A DNA stretch of 64,000 nt from NCBI GenBank assembly GCA_965223585.1, contig CBDCWW010000014.1:248001-312000 (forward strand), written 5' to 3'. The position numbers were made by a program, and so were the translations under genes. Within the stretch, counting starts at the first letter, position 1, and every line of letters begins with the position of its first letter. This DNA comes from CBDCVN01 sp965223585 (lineage in GTDB: Bacteria; Deinococcota; Deinococci; Deinococcales; Trueperaceae). The notes beneath the pieces are model-generated. The model did not search any database. It was not told the DNA's origin and saw only the letters and a program-made list of their open reading frames with translations. This document shows, piece after piece, positions 16,400-25,873 of the stretch.

Positions 16400-19145
16400 T
16401 TTCCTCAGATAATTGTAAGGCTAGATCTTCTAGGTCTCCCCTATCAACAGAATCCAAGCTAGTCACTTCTATACCAATAATTGCATTACGCACTTGTCTA
16501 ACTATTACCGCAGCTTGTAAGTCGGCCTTCTCAACACAATTACTAACATTATTATCCCAATATTTAAGAGCACCTTCACCGCCTACAAAAACTTGAAAAG
16601 CAGCTTGATCTATAGGGTTAATATTCAAAGTGGATTCTAAATTAGCTCGTTCAGTATGCTGATCCAATAAGTACTGTTGGGCTAGCTCTGTATCTTTAAA
16701 AAGCACTACTTCACTAAAGATTTCACGTAAACCCCCGGGCGAGGTGCAAGGATCACTGGAACCATAAAGTTGTCGATAGCCTGTTATGCGACCACTTGCT
16801 TCAATTTCTTGATACTTAGCGTCATCACCTCTTGCTAAATCAAGGTTACTGACTTGGCGCTGCTTTAAAGCAGCTATACCCAAAGGTAAATTAGTGTCAG
16901 TGGGGAGCCATTGCCAAGTTTCTAGTTGCTCATTCTCTATTAAAGAAAACTCTTGGGCTAATGTTGCTTCCCAATCATCATCTGTATCTACAATAAAGGC
17001 ATTTGTCCATGAAGGCCTATCTGGTAAATCACCCGTTTCAATTAACGCTTGCCAAGCTTCATCAGTAAGGCGCTCGTTTTCCAGAGCAAATTCATAGTAA
17101 GAAAACACTGCTCCTTTAGCAAGTTGCCATTTGTCTGTAGGGAGTTTATAGGCTTCAACACTTTGCGCTTCTTCATTCCAACGCTCCCCTTCACCTCCAC
17201 TAGGAGTAATCACATAAATTTCAAATACCTGTCCTATTGCCTCATGCAATACATTACTCCCTCCTGTAGCCACATCTGTAACTAAAGCTGCCTGTTCCTT
17301 TTGCTCACTGATGCTTACATTGCCATAGTGTCCTGACTCGGTGTCTGTGCTTCGCAGAGTAAGAAATTCCATCCAACCACCCATAAACTCTAGGCGTTCA
17401 TATTCTTCTAAAGTGATTTTCTCACCTTTTAACTCTTTAAGAGACATAGCTAAAAGGAAACTTACGCCATCCTCGAGTTCAAGTAAATTCTCAAGGTTAA
17501 GTTCCGTAAGCAAGTCTAAAGCTTCTAACCCTGCGTAAGTCATGCGCACAAGTGCTAGTAATTTGGTAAAGGCTAGTGGGTCAGCTTCTACATAATGTGC
17601 TGGGGTAAACCACTCTTCTGGCCCTCCCATCTCTGCCATCATTTGTTTACTGTAAAGTACAGTGTCATGCTTCAGTTCAGTGTAACTACCTAAAGCTGTA
17701 TGCAAAGTTTTACGAGTCCAAGTGGGTTGCTGCATAAAATTTGGATAGCTTTTGTCCTTAACAGTGCTGAGTGCACGCAAAGAATCAAGCCAACCACTAT
17801 AGAGTGTTTGTGTCCATGCTTCTGGGCTAAGTAAACCTACCTGCTCACGTAGCAAAGCTAGCTTCTCACTATAGTTTTCATAATCCACTTCACCCATATC
17901 TTCAAGAATCACATAGGCTTCTTCATTACCAAAAACTGCAAAAACATCTAAGGCCTTAGGTAAAAAACGCTGCTTTACTTCTCTATGTACCAAATGCTCA
18001 AAGATAAAGCTATCTAATACAAAGCGTTGCCCCATAAACCGCCAGCCCTTAGTTACTTGCTCTTGGTCATCTGTCTCAAGGATAACTAGTGAGTTAATTT
18101 CTGGAGCAGGCAGGGCCTTAGCAAGCTCTAGAAAAGACTCTAATTGGTTTTCATCAGCAAAGTGAATTGGGTTAGGGTTATTTCCCCAAACCCTTTTTAT
18201 GAGTGGCATGTAATCCCAAAAGCTTAAATCATCAGACTTGCCCACCAAAAAAGCAGTAGGATCATAAATACTGGCCCACAGCTCATGAGCTGCTTGTGAA
18301 TCCCCTGCCACATCAATTTGTGTAGTAGAAAGTAAGTAACTAAGTAATAAGGCAATCTTTGTTTTGGTGTGTTCAGGATCATTTTTAGGGTCATCCAACA
18401 CAAAGTTAGTACGACCAAGCCACATCATAGTGCGAAAGTACCGTGGCAAAGTCTCCCCTTTAGTGTAGTGTCCACGCACTGTGTACTGTGAGTACGCGGT
18501 CATATATTCAAAAAGGGGTGAGAAGGTAATTGACTTGTGCTCATAAATAAGGTCTAGCTCTGCTTGCACATTTCCTGCAACATCTGCTTCTAACAAATCT
18601 AAATCTGGCTCTTTGCCCTGTATAAGCGCTTCTGCCACAGTAAGATAGGCCAGTGCACTCATAAAAGTATCTTGCATAGCCTCTTCTGCTAGGATTTCAT
18701 TAGCCTGAGCGGTTAGTGCTTGTTTTAAACCAATAATTAGTGCTTCTAGGTTAGGGGCAAATTTTTCTTGCTCGAGATCACGCAGAAGCTTCCCAAAAAC
18801 AAGATGGTATATATGATAAACAGCGTCAGTAGTAATATATAAAGGCATTTCCCGATAGCGCCCATTTTCATATACTTGATAAAACTCATCCCAACCATTG
18901 GGCACTACTACAAAACCGTTTTGTGAAAGAGCGGCAAGTTGTGCCTTACTTAAATCATAATCTGCTGAGTTGATAAGTTGTGATGTATCAAAAGGCAGAT
19001 CAAAATCGTGCCCTTGGTAGCTCTCAGGCATATCAACAGGGGTTGGGATATAGAAAGTTTCGAAACCTCGAGCTTTAGTGGAAGCTTCTTGAGTGTGGGC
19101 AAAACTTATAATAAAAATTAGGAGCAAGCAACTTATCTTATACAT
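16377..19145 (-). CDS. DUF3160 secreted protein
   Basis: 922 residues. A signal peptide (MYKISCLLLIFIISFAHTQ) is followed by one long DUF3160 region: LSKAQLAALSQNGFVVVP, PLYITTDAVYHIYHLVFGKL, FSPLFEYMTAYSQYTVRGHY, RYFRTMMWLGRTNF, and a C-terminal TDVATGGSNVLHEAIGQVFE block. The family occurs in Chloroflexota, Thermotogota, archaea and others; its function is not established. A separate C-terminal 130-residue part (from about RGDDAKYQEIEASG) contains two Cys that may pair. It lies between the VCBS-like protein (17 bp upstream) and the CapA-like protein (overlap 23 bp), an operon of three exported proteins. Confidence 0.85.
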   Translation of the reverse strand: MYKISCLLLIFIISFAHTQEASTKARGFETFYIPTPVDMPESYQGHDFDLPFDTSQLINSADYDLSKAQLAALSQNGFVVVPNGWDEFYQVYENGRYREMPLYITTDAVYHIYHLVFGKLLRDLEQEKFAPNLEALIIGLKQALTAQANEILAEEAMQDTFMSALAYLTVAEALIQGKEPDLDLLEADVAGNVQAELDLIYEHKSITFSPLFEYMTAYSQYTVRGHYTKGETLPRYFRTMMWLGRTNFVLDDPKNDPEHTKTKIALLLSYLLSTTQIDVAGDSQAAHELWASIYDPTAFLVGKSDDLSFWDYMPLIKRVWGNNPNPIHFADENQLESFLELAKALPAPEINSLVILETDDQEQVTKGWRFMGQRFVLDSFIFEHLVHREVKQRFLPKALDVFAVFGNEEAYVILEDMGEVDYENYSEKLALLREQVGLLSPEAWTQTLYSGWLDSLRALSTVKDKSYPNFMQQPTWTRKTLHTALGSYTELKHDTVLYSKQMMAEMGGPEEWFTPAHYVEADPLAFTKLLALVRMTYAGLEALDLLTELNLENLLELEDGVSFLLAMSLKELKGEKITLEEYERLEFMGGWMEFLTLRSTDTESGHYGNVSISEQKEQAALVTDVATGGSNVLHEAIGQVFEIYVITPSGGEGERWNEEAQSVEAYKLPTDKWQLAKGAVFSYYEFALENERLTDEAWQALIETGDLPDRPSWTNAFIVDTDDDWEATLAQEFSLIENEQLETWQWLPTDTNLPLGIAALKQRQVSNLDLARGDDAKYQEIEASGRITGYRQLYGSSDPCTSPGGLREIFSEVVLFKDTELAQQYLLDQHTERANLESTLNINPIDQAAFQVFVGGEGALKYWDNNVSNCVEKADLQAAVIVRQVRNAIIGIEVTSLDSVDRGDLEDLALQLSEEIATNLQP

Positions 19146-19162
19146 AACTATTATCTTAACTC

Positions 19163-19843
19163 CTAACGCACTAAAATATACATTTGATGCTCATCCTTAG
19201 CTAAGGCTAGCCCTTGGAACGAACCCTGCTCACTACGCCAGCTAAGGATAAAACCAAAGCCATTCCAATCCCATATACTAAAGTAGCTAGCTTCTCCTGT
19301 ACGACCTTTATCGTAACTAGTCTCTAGAGCGATAAGTTCCTCATTGCCATCGGCATCAATGTCTGCTACAGCAATGTCCTTTATTGGTATAGGTAAAGCT
19401 GAACTAACCCAGATTTCTTTGTAGCTATGTAGGTTGGCTTGAATCACTGCAATATGGGCACTATCACCTAGTGAGTCACGAAAATCAAGCACTGGGCTTT
19501 TAGAGTATTTTGACCAACGCATAATTGGTAAATCGCGCCAAGGTCTCCAGATTAATAGTAAGCAACTAGGCTCATCTGTGACACTAGTAACTAATGCACG
19601 GCGTACATCCCATGAGCTAGGTAAAGTATTAAAAAGACAAGGTTCGTAATTGCTTATTTGGGGTTCAAAGGTTGTTTGAGATGTGGGTACTAGGCCTTTT
19701 TGAGTGTATTTGTAGGCTTGCCATTCTTGGGCACCTGCAAAAAACACCAAGGCTAAAGAGAATTCTATAAATAAATACCTTATGAGTACATTAAAATTGT
19801 GCCTCAAGTTATTTCCCTTGCTCTCACTCACTTTATTAAACAT
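19163..19843 (-). CDS. Exported protein with a VCBS/FG-GAP-like repeat
   Basis: 226 residues. A signal-anchor (IRYLFIEFSLALVFFAGAQ) is preceded by about 24 polar residues. The mature part holds two Cys and near the C-terminus IKDIAVADIDADGNEELIAL, the calcium-binding-like FG-GAP/VCBS repeat core, then FSIWDWNGFGFILSWRSEQ. The short length means at most a part of a propeller, so it would need a partner or self-assembly. It is the first gene of the three-gene leftward operon with DUF3160 and CapA-like genes. Confidence 0.7.
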   Translation of the reverse strand: MFNKVSESKGNNLRHNFNVLIRYLFIEFSLALVFFAGAQEWQAYKYTQKGLVPTSQTTFEPQISNYEPCLFNTLPSSWDVRRALVTSVTDEPSCLLLIWRPWRDLPIMRWSKYSKSPVLDFRDSLGDSAHIAVIQANLHSYKEIWVSSALPIPIKDIAVADIDADGNEELIALETSYDKGRTGEASYFSIWDWNGFGFILSWRSEQGSFQGLALAKDEHQMYILVR

Positions 19844-19969
19844 AATTATTTCAAGCTAAATTTAAGCTAGTACCTTGTCAAAACTAAAATAATTAGTTCA
19901 CACAAACACCCAAGATTTCCAAGGCCTTGGAGATTTCTTGGAAATAATTTTCACTATACCTTCAATCTT

Positions 19970-21307
19970 CTAGCGTTTATGCAATTTTATAAAAATATCT
20001 TCTGTGGGCCGCAAAGTAATGTTAATTCTCACTTTTAAAGGAGCTTTATTAAGCACTTCAATTCGATAATGCTGTAATAGGCTTATTAAGATTAGCTTGG
20101 TTTCTAGTAAAGCAAGATCTCTACCTATGCAAAAGTGACCACCGCCGCCAAAAGGAAAGTAAGCAAATTGAGGTAGCGAGTTTATGAACTCTGGCGTCCA
20201 TCTTTCAGGCTTAAAACTTTCAGGTTCTTCATAGTATTGTTTCTTGCGCTGTGTAACATAAGAAGTCATTATCATCTGAGTGTTTTTATTAGCTACAAAG
20301 CCTTTTATATAATCTCTACTCTGAGCAGTACGAGTTATTAAAGGAACAGAAGGATAAAGGCGCAAGGTTTCTTTAATGACCTTTTCAGTGTAAGAAAAAT
20401 TCTTCAAATCCTCTAAAGTAACGGGATTATTATTTAAAATTCTATCAATTTCCTCGAGTATTTTAGCCTCAACCTCTGGACTTTTTCCTACTAAGTACAA
20501 AACGTATACAAGCAAAAGAGCAGTAGTCTCATGTCCAGCAAGCATGAGTGTTAATACTTCATCACGTAATTGTTTATCTGTCATGCCTTTACCCTCATCG
20601 TCTTGTAGCAATAGGAGCATACTCAACAAATCATTACCTTGCTTTTGAGCTTCTCGCTTCTCTCTAATAATTTGTGTGGTGACTTTTTCAAGGGCTATTT
20701 TACCTTTTAAGTAGTGTCTTTTTAAAAGACTAGGCCACCAAGGTCTTATAAGAGGGTTTTCAATGAGCCGCTCTAATTGTGGCACAACACTTTCAAAGCT
20801 ATGTATTACTTGTTTAGCATCCTTACTCATTTCAAGGCCGAACAAACACTTAATAATAATTTTGAGTGTTAGTTGCATCATTTCATCTTGCAGTACCCTA
20901 ACCTCACTATCTTTCCAAGAATCAACAAGGTGCCTACTGTAAAGAACTACTGTTTCAGCATAGTTAGCAATGTGCTCCTTGTGAAAAGCAGGTTGCATCA
21001 TACGTCTTTGCTTTAACCAAAATTCACCTTCACTAGTAATTAGACCATTGCCGAAAATATCCTTAAGTATTCTATATCCTCTGTCACGTATATAGTTGCT
21101 GCTGTTTTTTATAAGAACCTGTTCTATAGCCTCAGTATCATTTAGCAGCCAAAGATTTACTTTGCCCACCTTAAATTTTACTATGTCACCCAATGCTTCA
21201 CTACTTTGTAATAGAAAAGTTAAAGGCTCTTTAAGAAAGCCCCTAAGGTTACCTATAAAGGGATTACCTCTAGGTTGCGGTGGGGTTTTCGATTTAGGGA
21301 AAAGCAC
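19970..21307 (-). CDS. Cytochrome P450
   Basis: 445 residues, complete and soluble. Motifs: I-helix oxygen-activation AGHETT (257-262), K-helix ETLR (313-316), PERW (about 368) and haem loop FGGGGHFCIG with the axial Cys at about 393. The style matches bacterial CYP102/CYP4-like fatty-acid or terpenoid hydroxylases. No ferredoxin or reductase partner is adjacent. It lies 6.5 kb from the PKS operon on the opposite strand, with a repeat-flanked gene between. A tailoring role in the lipid pathway is possible but speculative. There is no membrane anchor at the N-terminus (MLFPKSKTPPQPRGNPFIGN). Confidence 0.93.
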   Translation of the reverse strand: MLFPKSKTPPQPRGNPFIGNLRGFLKEPLTFLLQSSEALGDIVKFKVGKVNLWLLNDTEAIEQVLIKNSSNYIRDRGYRILKDIFGNGLITSEGEFWLKQRRMMQPAFHKEHIANYAETVVLYSRHLVDSWKDSEVRVLQDEMMQLTLKIIIKCLFGLEMSKDAKQVIHSFESVVPQLERLIENPLIRPWWPSLLKRHYLKGKIALEKVTTQIIREKREAQKQGNDLLSMLLLLQDDEGKGMTDKQLRDEVLTLMLAGHETTALLLVYVLYLVGKSPEVEAKILEEIDRILNNNPVTLEDLKNFSYTEKVIKETLRLYPSVPLITRTAQSRDYIKGFVANKNTQMIMTSYVTQRKKQYYEEPESFKPERWTPEFINSLPQFAYFPFGGGGHFCIGRDLALLETKLILISLLQHYRIEVLNKAPLKVRINITLRPTEDIFIKLHKR

Positions 21308-21455
21308 TAAGCCTTTTCCTCAGATTGGACGATATTCTGAACAAAAGATTCTCTCAACATAACACTTTATCTGTATTTCCATTCTTGATTCTACCATTTT
21401 GCTTAGCTAGTATCTTGTGGAGTTGGTCGGTTTTTGTGGACACTTAAAGTATAGA

Positions 21456-21560
21456 CTAAGTAGTTGATAACTCCAAATTATTTTGCTGATTAGCTTCAAA
21501 GGTTTCAGGGCTTTTGTAACCAATCGAGCTGTGTAAGCGAAAACGATTGTAAATGAAAAA
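21456..21560 (-). pseudogene. IS3/IS481-type transposase C-terminal remnant
   Basis: About 34 codons read FFIYNRFRLHSSIGYKSPET then FEANQQNNLELSTT and a stop. The R-HSS-GY-SP-FE pattern is the end of the rve integrase domain in IS3-type transposases. A TGTGGACACTT end-like motif lies just beyond at 21436. The rest of the gene is missing. Confidence 0.7.
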
Positions 21561-21686
21561 GGCAGAAAAATCGGTGGAAAATCATTGCTGAACTAGTAGA
21601 ACTTTTTATTAGTCCACTACCAGAGGTAGTGGTTTCCACCAATGACAATGAATTTGCGAAAACTTAGTGAGGGCATCGTTTTTAGT

Positions 21687-21784
21687 ATAAGATTTGGATT
21701 TGCTGTGGTAATAACATGAATTCTTCGTTTGTTAGCAACAATGTAGAGGAATAACGTTGGAGCGGTGCGCAAAGCGCACTCTAC
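21687..21784 (+). repeat. Dispersed repeat, copy 1
   Basis: It shares about 100 bp with 22887-22989 in the same orientation: ATAAGATTT, then TTTGCTGTG, and a strongly conserved end GGAATAACGTTGGAGCGGTG with the hairpin GGTGCGC-AAA-GCGCACT. The two copies flank the membrane-protein gene as direct repeats. The hairpin end resembles a transcription stop or a palindromic mobile repeat. Confidence 0.75.
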
Positions 21785-21806
21785 AGATACTTCCCTACAA
21801 GCAATT

Positions 21807-22721
21807 CTATGTGCGAGACCGGCTGAGCAGGATCAATGTTCCTAGACCTATAGCGCCAAATACTATTACATACAGCCAGAGAACATTCTGCCCAATAAAA
21901 AATCCGTAGCTGTTAGCAAGAACAATCCCTATAGCATAAACGAAAACAAGCTTGAGGACGACCAACTTCAGCTCGGGGTGCTTAAGGCTGTAAAAGGCAG
22001 CAAAGGCAAGTGTTAGGAGCATGACGCTGATAAGACGAGAGCAGAGCGTCATATCCGACCATGCCCAAAGCAGAGCGTTAGGTCCACTCGGGACTAAGAA
22101 TAGCAACAGACCCCAAATCCCCATAACTAATCCAATCCCCAGCAACCACGTATTAACCCCAGTTAAGCCCTTTATCCTCTCTTCATCACTCCGTCCAACC
22201 TTCTGCTTTACTACTATCTGAGGTTGACTAAAGAGAAAAACCATTGCCAAGCCAACTAGCAGAAATACTGTCAGGAAAAAGGCTATCGAGATGGGTTGGA
22301 AGAAATCAAAGGCACTCAGGTGAAAAACAAAGATCGCTACGGCAAGGGGTAGTAAATACACAATCAACATCCAAAGGACAAGCCGTACTCGGTAGTAACT
22401 AGGGATGCGAAGGGTTGCAAGGCAGGCAATTCCAAAAGACCATCCTGCGCTGGCTAGCATCCTTCCTACTAAGGGCTCTAGGTCCCAAGCGAACGCTCGA
22501 GGATCATCAAACCACCACCCAAAACTGCCTATAAGGCCACCAAAAAGTGTACTAACAATGAGTGTCAATACCCCCTTTTCAGCTATGCTGCTGGCACGAG
22601 GAACGATCCAACGGAAGTAACCGAACATGATCGCAAGGATTAGGGTGGCAAGTCCTAAGATTTGCACAAGCAGGTCACGGTCAATTTGCTCAAAATTTCT
22701 TTGTAAAAACTCGTTATCCAT
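21807..22721 (-). CDS. Polytopic membrane protein of unknown function
   Basis: 304 residues with eight or nine hydrophobic segments (e.g. QILGLATLILAIMFGYFRWI, LTLIVSTLFGGLIGSFGWWF, ISIAFFLTVFLLVGLAMVFL, LVFVYAIGIVLANSYGFFIG). The loop after segment five has VKQKVGRSDEERIKGL. I do not recognise the family; there are no transporter or enzyme motifs. It is complete, with ATG at 22721 after AAGAAAGAAGC. It is enclosed by two direct repeats (21687-21784 and 22887-22989) and contains no CTCGAG, unlike its neighbours. This suggests it entered as a cassette. Confidence 0.65.
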   Translation of the reverse strand: MDNEFLQRNFEQIDRDLLVQILGLATLILAIMFGYFRWIVPRASSIAEKGVLTLIVSTLFGGLIGSFGWWFDDPRAFAWDLEPLVGRMLASAGWSFGIACLATLRIPSYYRVRLVLWMLIVYLLPLAVAIFVFHLSAFDFFQPISIAFFLTVFLLVGLAMVFLFSQPQIVVKQKVGRSDEERIKGLTGVNTWLLGIGLVMGIWGLLLFLVPSGPNALLWAWSDMTLCSRLISVMLLTLAFAAFYSLKHPELKLVVLKLVFVYAIGIVLANSYGFFIGQNVLWLYVIVFGAIGLGTLILLSRSRT

Positions 22722-22886
22722 TTTACTAGCTTCTTTCTTAGGTTTTTAGTATAGCAAATGTGCCTAGCCATTTTGGTGTTTGGCCTTGCCTTAATCCCCA
22801 AAATTTATACCTAGCGCCGTGCACACCCTTCAAAGCAAAAGCACATATTTTGCCATTTCCAAGTTGTTTTAGAACAAGAATTGGCA

Positions 22887-22989
22887 ATAAGATTTAGGTT
22901 TGCTGTGATAAAAGCATGCATTCTTTGTTTGCTAATGGCTAGACAATGCAGGGGAATAACGTTGGAGCGGTGCGCAGAGCGCACCCTAC
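22887..22989 (+). repeat. Dispersed repeat, copy 2
   Basis: It is the partner of 21687-21784, with the same orientation and the same conserved end (GGAATAACGTTGGAGCGGTG and a GCGC hairpin). Differences are scattered through the first half. Confidence 0.75.
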
Positions 22990-23085
22990 GAAGCTAGGGT
23001 TTTACACCATACAGGCTTTCACAATTCTTATCTTACAGAGCTTGTAGAGTAACCTTTTTAGTTTTAAAACTATGTGAGGCTGGAC

Positions 23086-24426
23086 TTAAGTAATGAGTTT
23101 CACCTTACCTGAGGTTGATCTTTCTAGGTATTGTACTTGTATAACCTCAAAGGTTACGTTGTTCATTGCTTTTCGTGCAAGGAGTTGCTGGAGTTTGTCC
23201 TGAATGCGTTGCAAAACCAAAGCTTTATCCTTCAGCTCGGTATCCAATAATGCTTTGAATGTAAAAGAGGTGTTGCTCGTCTTTTTAATTTGCAACCCTG
23301 ATAAGCCCCGAACATAGAATTCTACAAAGGTTAGATTACTGATATTATCCTCGAGACCATGTTCGTTTATAAGCCGCAAATCTGACTCGGTTCGTCCTAG
23401 AACAGGCTTAATTTTCTTAAAGGCAAAGTCAATGCCAGCAGGGGGCAAGTAAGACTCAACAATATCATCAAATTTGTAACGGATCAGTGGTACAGTACGA
23501 TTTAGGAGACTAGTAACAAGGATATGATCTTTGTGAATCTCAAAGATGTTCCAGTCCTCAAATAAGTAAAGAAATTCTGCATTTTGTCCCCAAGCAAGGG
23601 CCAAGGTTTCAATCGTCCCATAGATATCTATCAATGGACAAGCAAAGCAAGATTCAATCAGAGATCGATCTTCATTAGAGAGTGGTTCTCCTGAAGAAAT
23701 CAGCATCTCTGGCCCAATGCGCAAAACCCCGGAGCGCTTAGCTATAGCTAATTCTTTGAGCATTGAGGTAAAAGAATGAATAGCTGAGGGTTGCATAGAA
23801 TTTAGTGCCTTTATCGTTTCAGCTGTTGGTGCAGCAACATCAAGCACATGAGAACGATAAGGCGACCAAGGGCTCTCGAAATGCTGTGAGGATGCTAAGG
23901 TTAAACCCGGATAGTGCCCACCCGTCAGACCGATAAAAACCATGCGCCGACCCCAACTTGGTTGCAAAAATCTTAGCAACATGAATTTGCCCCTACGCCA
24001 ATCCTCTAGGCTATAGGCCTGTACACTCCGAGTACCCGAAGTACCAGAGCTATGAAATACAACGTAGCGCCCCAGAAACAACTCCGTTGGGTCTTCTGAA
24101 TAATCAAGAAAAGTCAAAAGATCATGGCGATTGACTTCCTTATTTGTAGAGATCTGATCAAAATGCTCGTTAAAAAGGGGCTTGGTAAGGACAGGGAAAC
24201 TTTGTAAAGCAGGCTGTTTAGGATCTATACCCTGCTTATCCATTAGGTCTCGGTAATAACTTGAATACCTGTAAGCATGCTTAACCAAAGCTCGCCAGCG
24301 GCGCTGCTGCAAACGCTCGATTTGCTTCCTTGAAAAATGCTGAACCCTGAGAGCTTGTGCAATTGGAAAAATATCGCTAATAGCTTTAATGATGTTATAT
24401 TTAGAGGCCATAGTATCGAAAGTCAA
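23086..24426 (-). CDS. CapK/PaaK-like adenylate-forming enzyme
   Basis: 446 residues. An N-terminal helical region (IERLQQRRWRALVKHAYRYS SYYRDLM, typical of the CapK/PaaK family) precedes the phosphate-binding loop FHSSGTSGTRSVQAY (about 127-141). ISSGEPLS and IDIYGTIETLALAW, with the family's Y-G-x-x-E element, follow, then VPLIRYKFDDIVE and LGRTESDLRL. Members activate aryl, fatty or other carboxylates as AMP esters, for CoA or protein thioesters. The substrate here is unknown. It overlaps the upstream hydrolase gene by 26 bp, and the pair diverges from the PKS operon, so a role in the same pathway (activating a starter or cap acid) is plausible. ATG at 24426 is the first in frame. Confidence 0.85.
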   Translation of the reverse strand: MTFDTMASKYNIIKAISDIFPIAQALRVQHFSRKQIERLQQRRWRALVKHAYRYSSYYRDLMDKQGIDPKQPALQSFPVLTKPLFNEHFDQISTNKEVNRHDLLTFLDYSEDPTELFLGRYVVFHSSGTSGTRSVQAYSLEDWRRGKFMLLRFLQPSWGRRMVFIGLTGGHYPGLTLASSQHFESPWSPYRSHVLDVAAPTAETIKALNSMQPSAIHSFTSMLKELAIAKRSGVLRIGPEMLISSGEPLSNEDRSLIESCFACPLIDIYGTIETLALAWGQNAEFLYLFEDWNIFEIHKDHILVTSLLNRTVPLIRYKFDDIVESYLPPAGIDFAFKKIKPVLGRTESDLRLINEHGLEDNISNLTFVEFYVRGLSGLQIKKTSNTSFTFKALLDTELKDKALVLQRIQDKLQQLLARKAMNNVTFEVIQVQYLERSTSGKVKLIT

Positions 24427-25873
24427 CTTCTGGAAACTCAGAAGATGGGCCTTTTAACAAAGGAGAATCTAGGTTCTTAAAATAAGAGTCAAAAAAGGCA
24501 ACAAGGTATGTATTAACAATAGTTACCATTCGCTTACCCTCGATAGGCCCAAGGTTTCCTGCTTTCTTAAGAGATGGTTTAAGTAATAACGTAAAGTCAG
24601 TGAAATCATTATGGACTGTTCCTCTAACGCCAACCTGATAAAAACTGTTTTCGAAATGTTCAAGCAAAAAATCAGCAACTCCTCGAGATTGATCGGAATA
24701 AAAAAACATAAAAGGCTGCTTTACACGACCGAGTAAAAAATCACCGTAAGGCACACCATCAAGATTGACACCAGCTTTGCAACGTGGATCAGTAACGCAA
24801 ACCTGTACCGCTACTGATCCTCCTAAAGAGTGACCCCATACCCCTATTTTTTCAAGATTGAGCCGCCCAGAGAAGAGGTGATTGTCCGAATTATTGAGGC
24901 GCTCGAGTTCATCTAGCACAAAACTTGTATCAGCTGCCCATAGGCGAACACTTTCTTCTGCAATACTGTTTGGTTGAAGTAAGGCACTTAAAGCAACCTG
25001 TTTATCCACTGCATTTGGTGCTTCATAAAAAGCAGTAATAAGAGGTCTCATTTCAGTATAAAATGCTCGAATGCGCTCTTCGCTGCGAGGAAGACTTTCG
25101 CCATTTGGCCGATTTAGCAGTAAGGCTTCATAAGGATGAACAATGCTCAGGACAATATAACCATGACTAGCAAGCTCTTCCATCTGCGAGGTGTTTTGGG
25201 CAAAAAAGCCACGACCAAACCCATGAGAGAAAAGAAGAACGGGGTAAATGTCTAGCTTGGAGCTAAGGGGTGCATCTTGAAAGCTGTGGGTTTTCACCCT
25301 GCTGAGGTGATCAAAGAAGTAAAAGGGTAACTCGAGGCTTCTAGCCAACCTTCTGCCAATCTCCTGTGCTTGATCCCAGTAGGCATGGCGTGCTTTAAGT
25401 GTTGTGCTTTGGGCTGGATACCATACCCATGCATCAACATTGCGTACATCACTAGGATTTTTGGTAAATGGTTCAGGTCTTGATGTATCAACAAACTGGA
25501 GTTGAGTCAAGCCAATAGCATATTCCCCTGTTGGTACAGGTAATTGATAGATAGGTATGGACCAAGCTAACCAGCTAGAAAATGCTGTAACAAACAAGGC
25601 AACAGCTACAACAAGAAAAGCCACTCCTCTCCAGACTCTCCTTGGGAACCATTTCAGGCTTGTAACAAACGAAATTAAAGCAAGAATAGTTGCTAGGAGG
25701 TATGTTGGTATCAATTGCCAGCGCAACCCCTCAAACAACAGATGCAAGCTTAAAAGGATAAAGGGCAACACCAAAACCCCTTTTGACCATAGCCATTTCC
25801 CTCTCGGCAGCAAAAAAACATAAAATGCTGCTGGCACTAAGGTGCAAAGCATTAGACCTTCCAATAAACTCAT
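24401..25873 (-). CDS. Membrane-anchored alpha/beta-hydrolase (PAF-acetylhydrolase-like)
   Basis: 490 residues. Three or four membrane segments fill the first 110 residues (LMLCTLVPAAFYVFLLP, VLPFILLSLHLLFEGL, TYLLATILALISFVTSL, GVAFLVVAVALFVTAF). The C-terminal catalytic domain has LFSHGFGRGFFAQN (oxyanion hole), the nucleophile elbow GHSLGG (WGHSLGGSVAVQV), VNLDGVPYGDF and a His in GTVHNDFTDF. It resembles platelet-activating-factor acetylhydrolases and bacterial lipid esterases. It would cleave or transfer acyl groups at the membrane face. It overlaps the CapK/PaaK-like gene (26 bp). Together they look like an acyl-activation and acyl-release pair next to the lipid PKS. Confidence 0.83.
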   Translation of the reverse strand: MSLLEGLMLCTLVPAAFYVFLLPRGKWLWSKGVLVLPFILLSLHLLFEGLRWQLIPTYLLATILALISFVTSLKWFPRRVWRGVAFLVVAVALFVTAFSSWLAWSIPIYQLPVPTGEYAIGLTQLQFVDTSRPEPFTKNPSDVRNVDAWVWYPAQSTTLKARHAYWDQAQEIGRRLARSLELPFYFFDHLSRVKTHSFQDAPLSSKLDIYPVLLFSHGFGRGFFAQNTSQMEELASHGYIVLSIVHPYEALLLNRPNGESLPRSEERIRAFYTEMRPLITAFYEAPNAVDKQVALSALLQPNSIAEESVRLWAADTSFVLDELERLNNSDNHLFSGRLNLEKIGVWGHSLGGSVAVQVCVTDPRCKAGVNLDGVPYGDFLLGRVKQPFMFFYSDQSRGVADFLLEHFENSFYQVGVRGTVHNDFTDFTLLLKPSLKKAGNLGPIEGKRMVTIVNTYLVAFFDSYFKNLDSPLLKGPSSEFPEVDFRYYGL

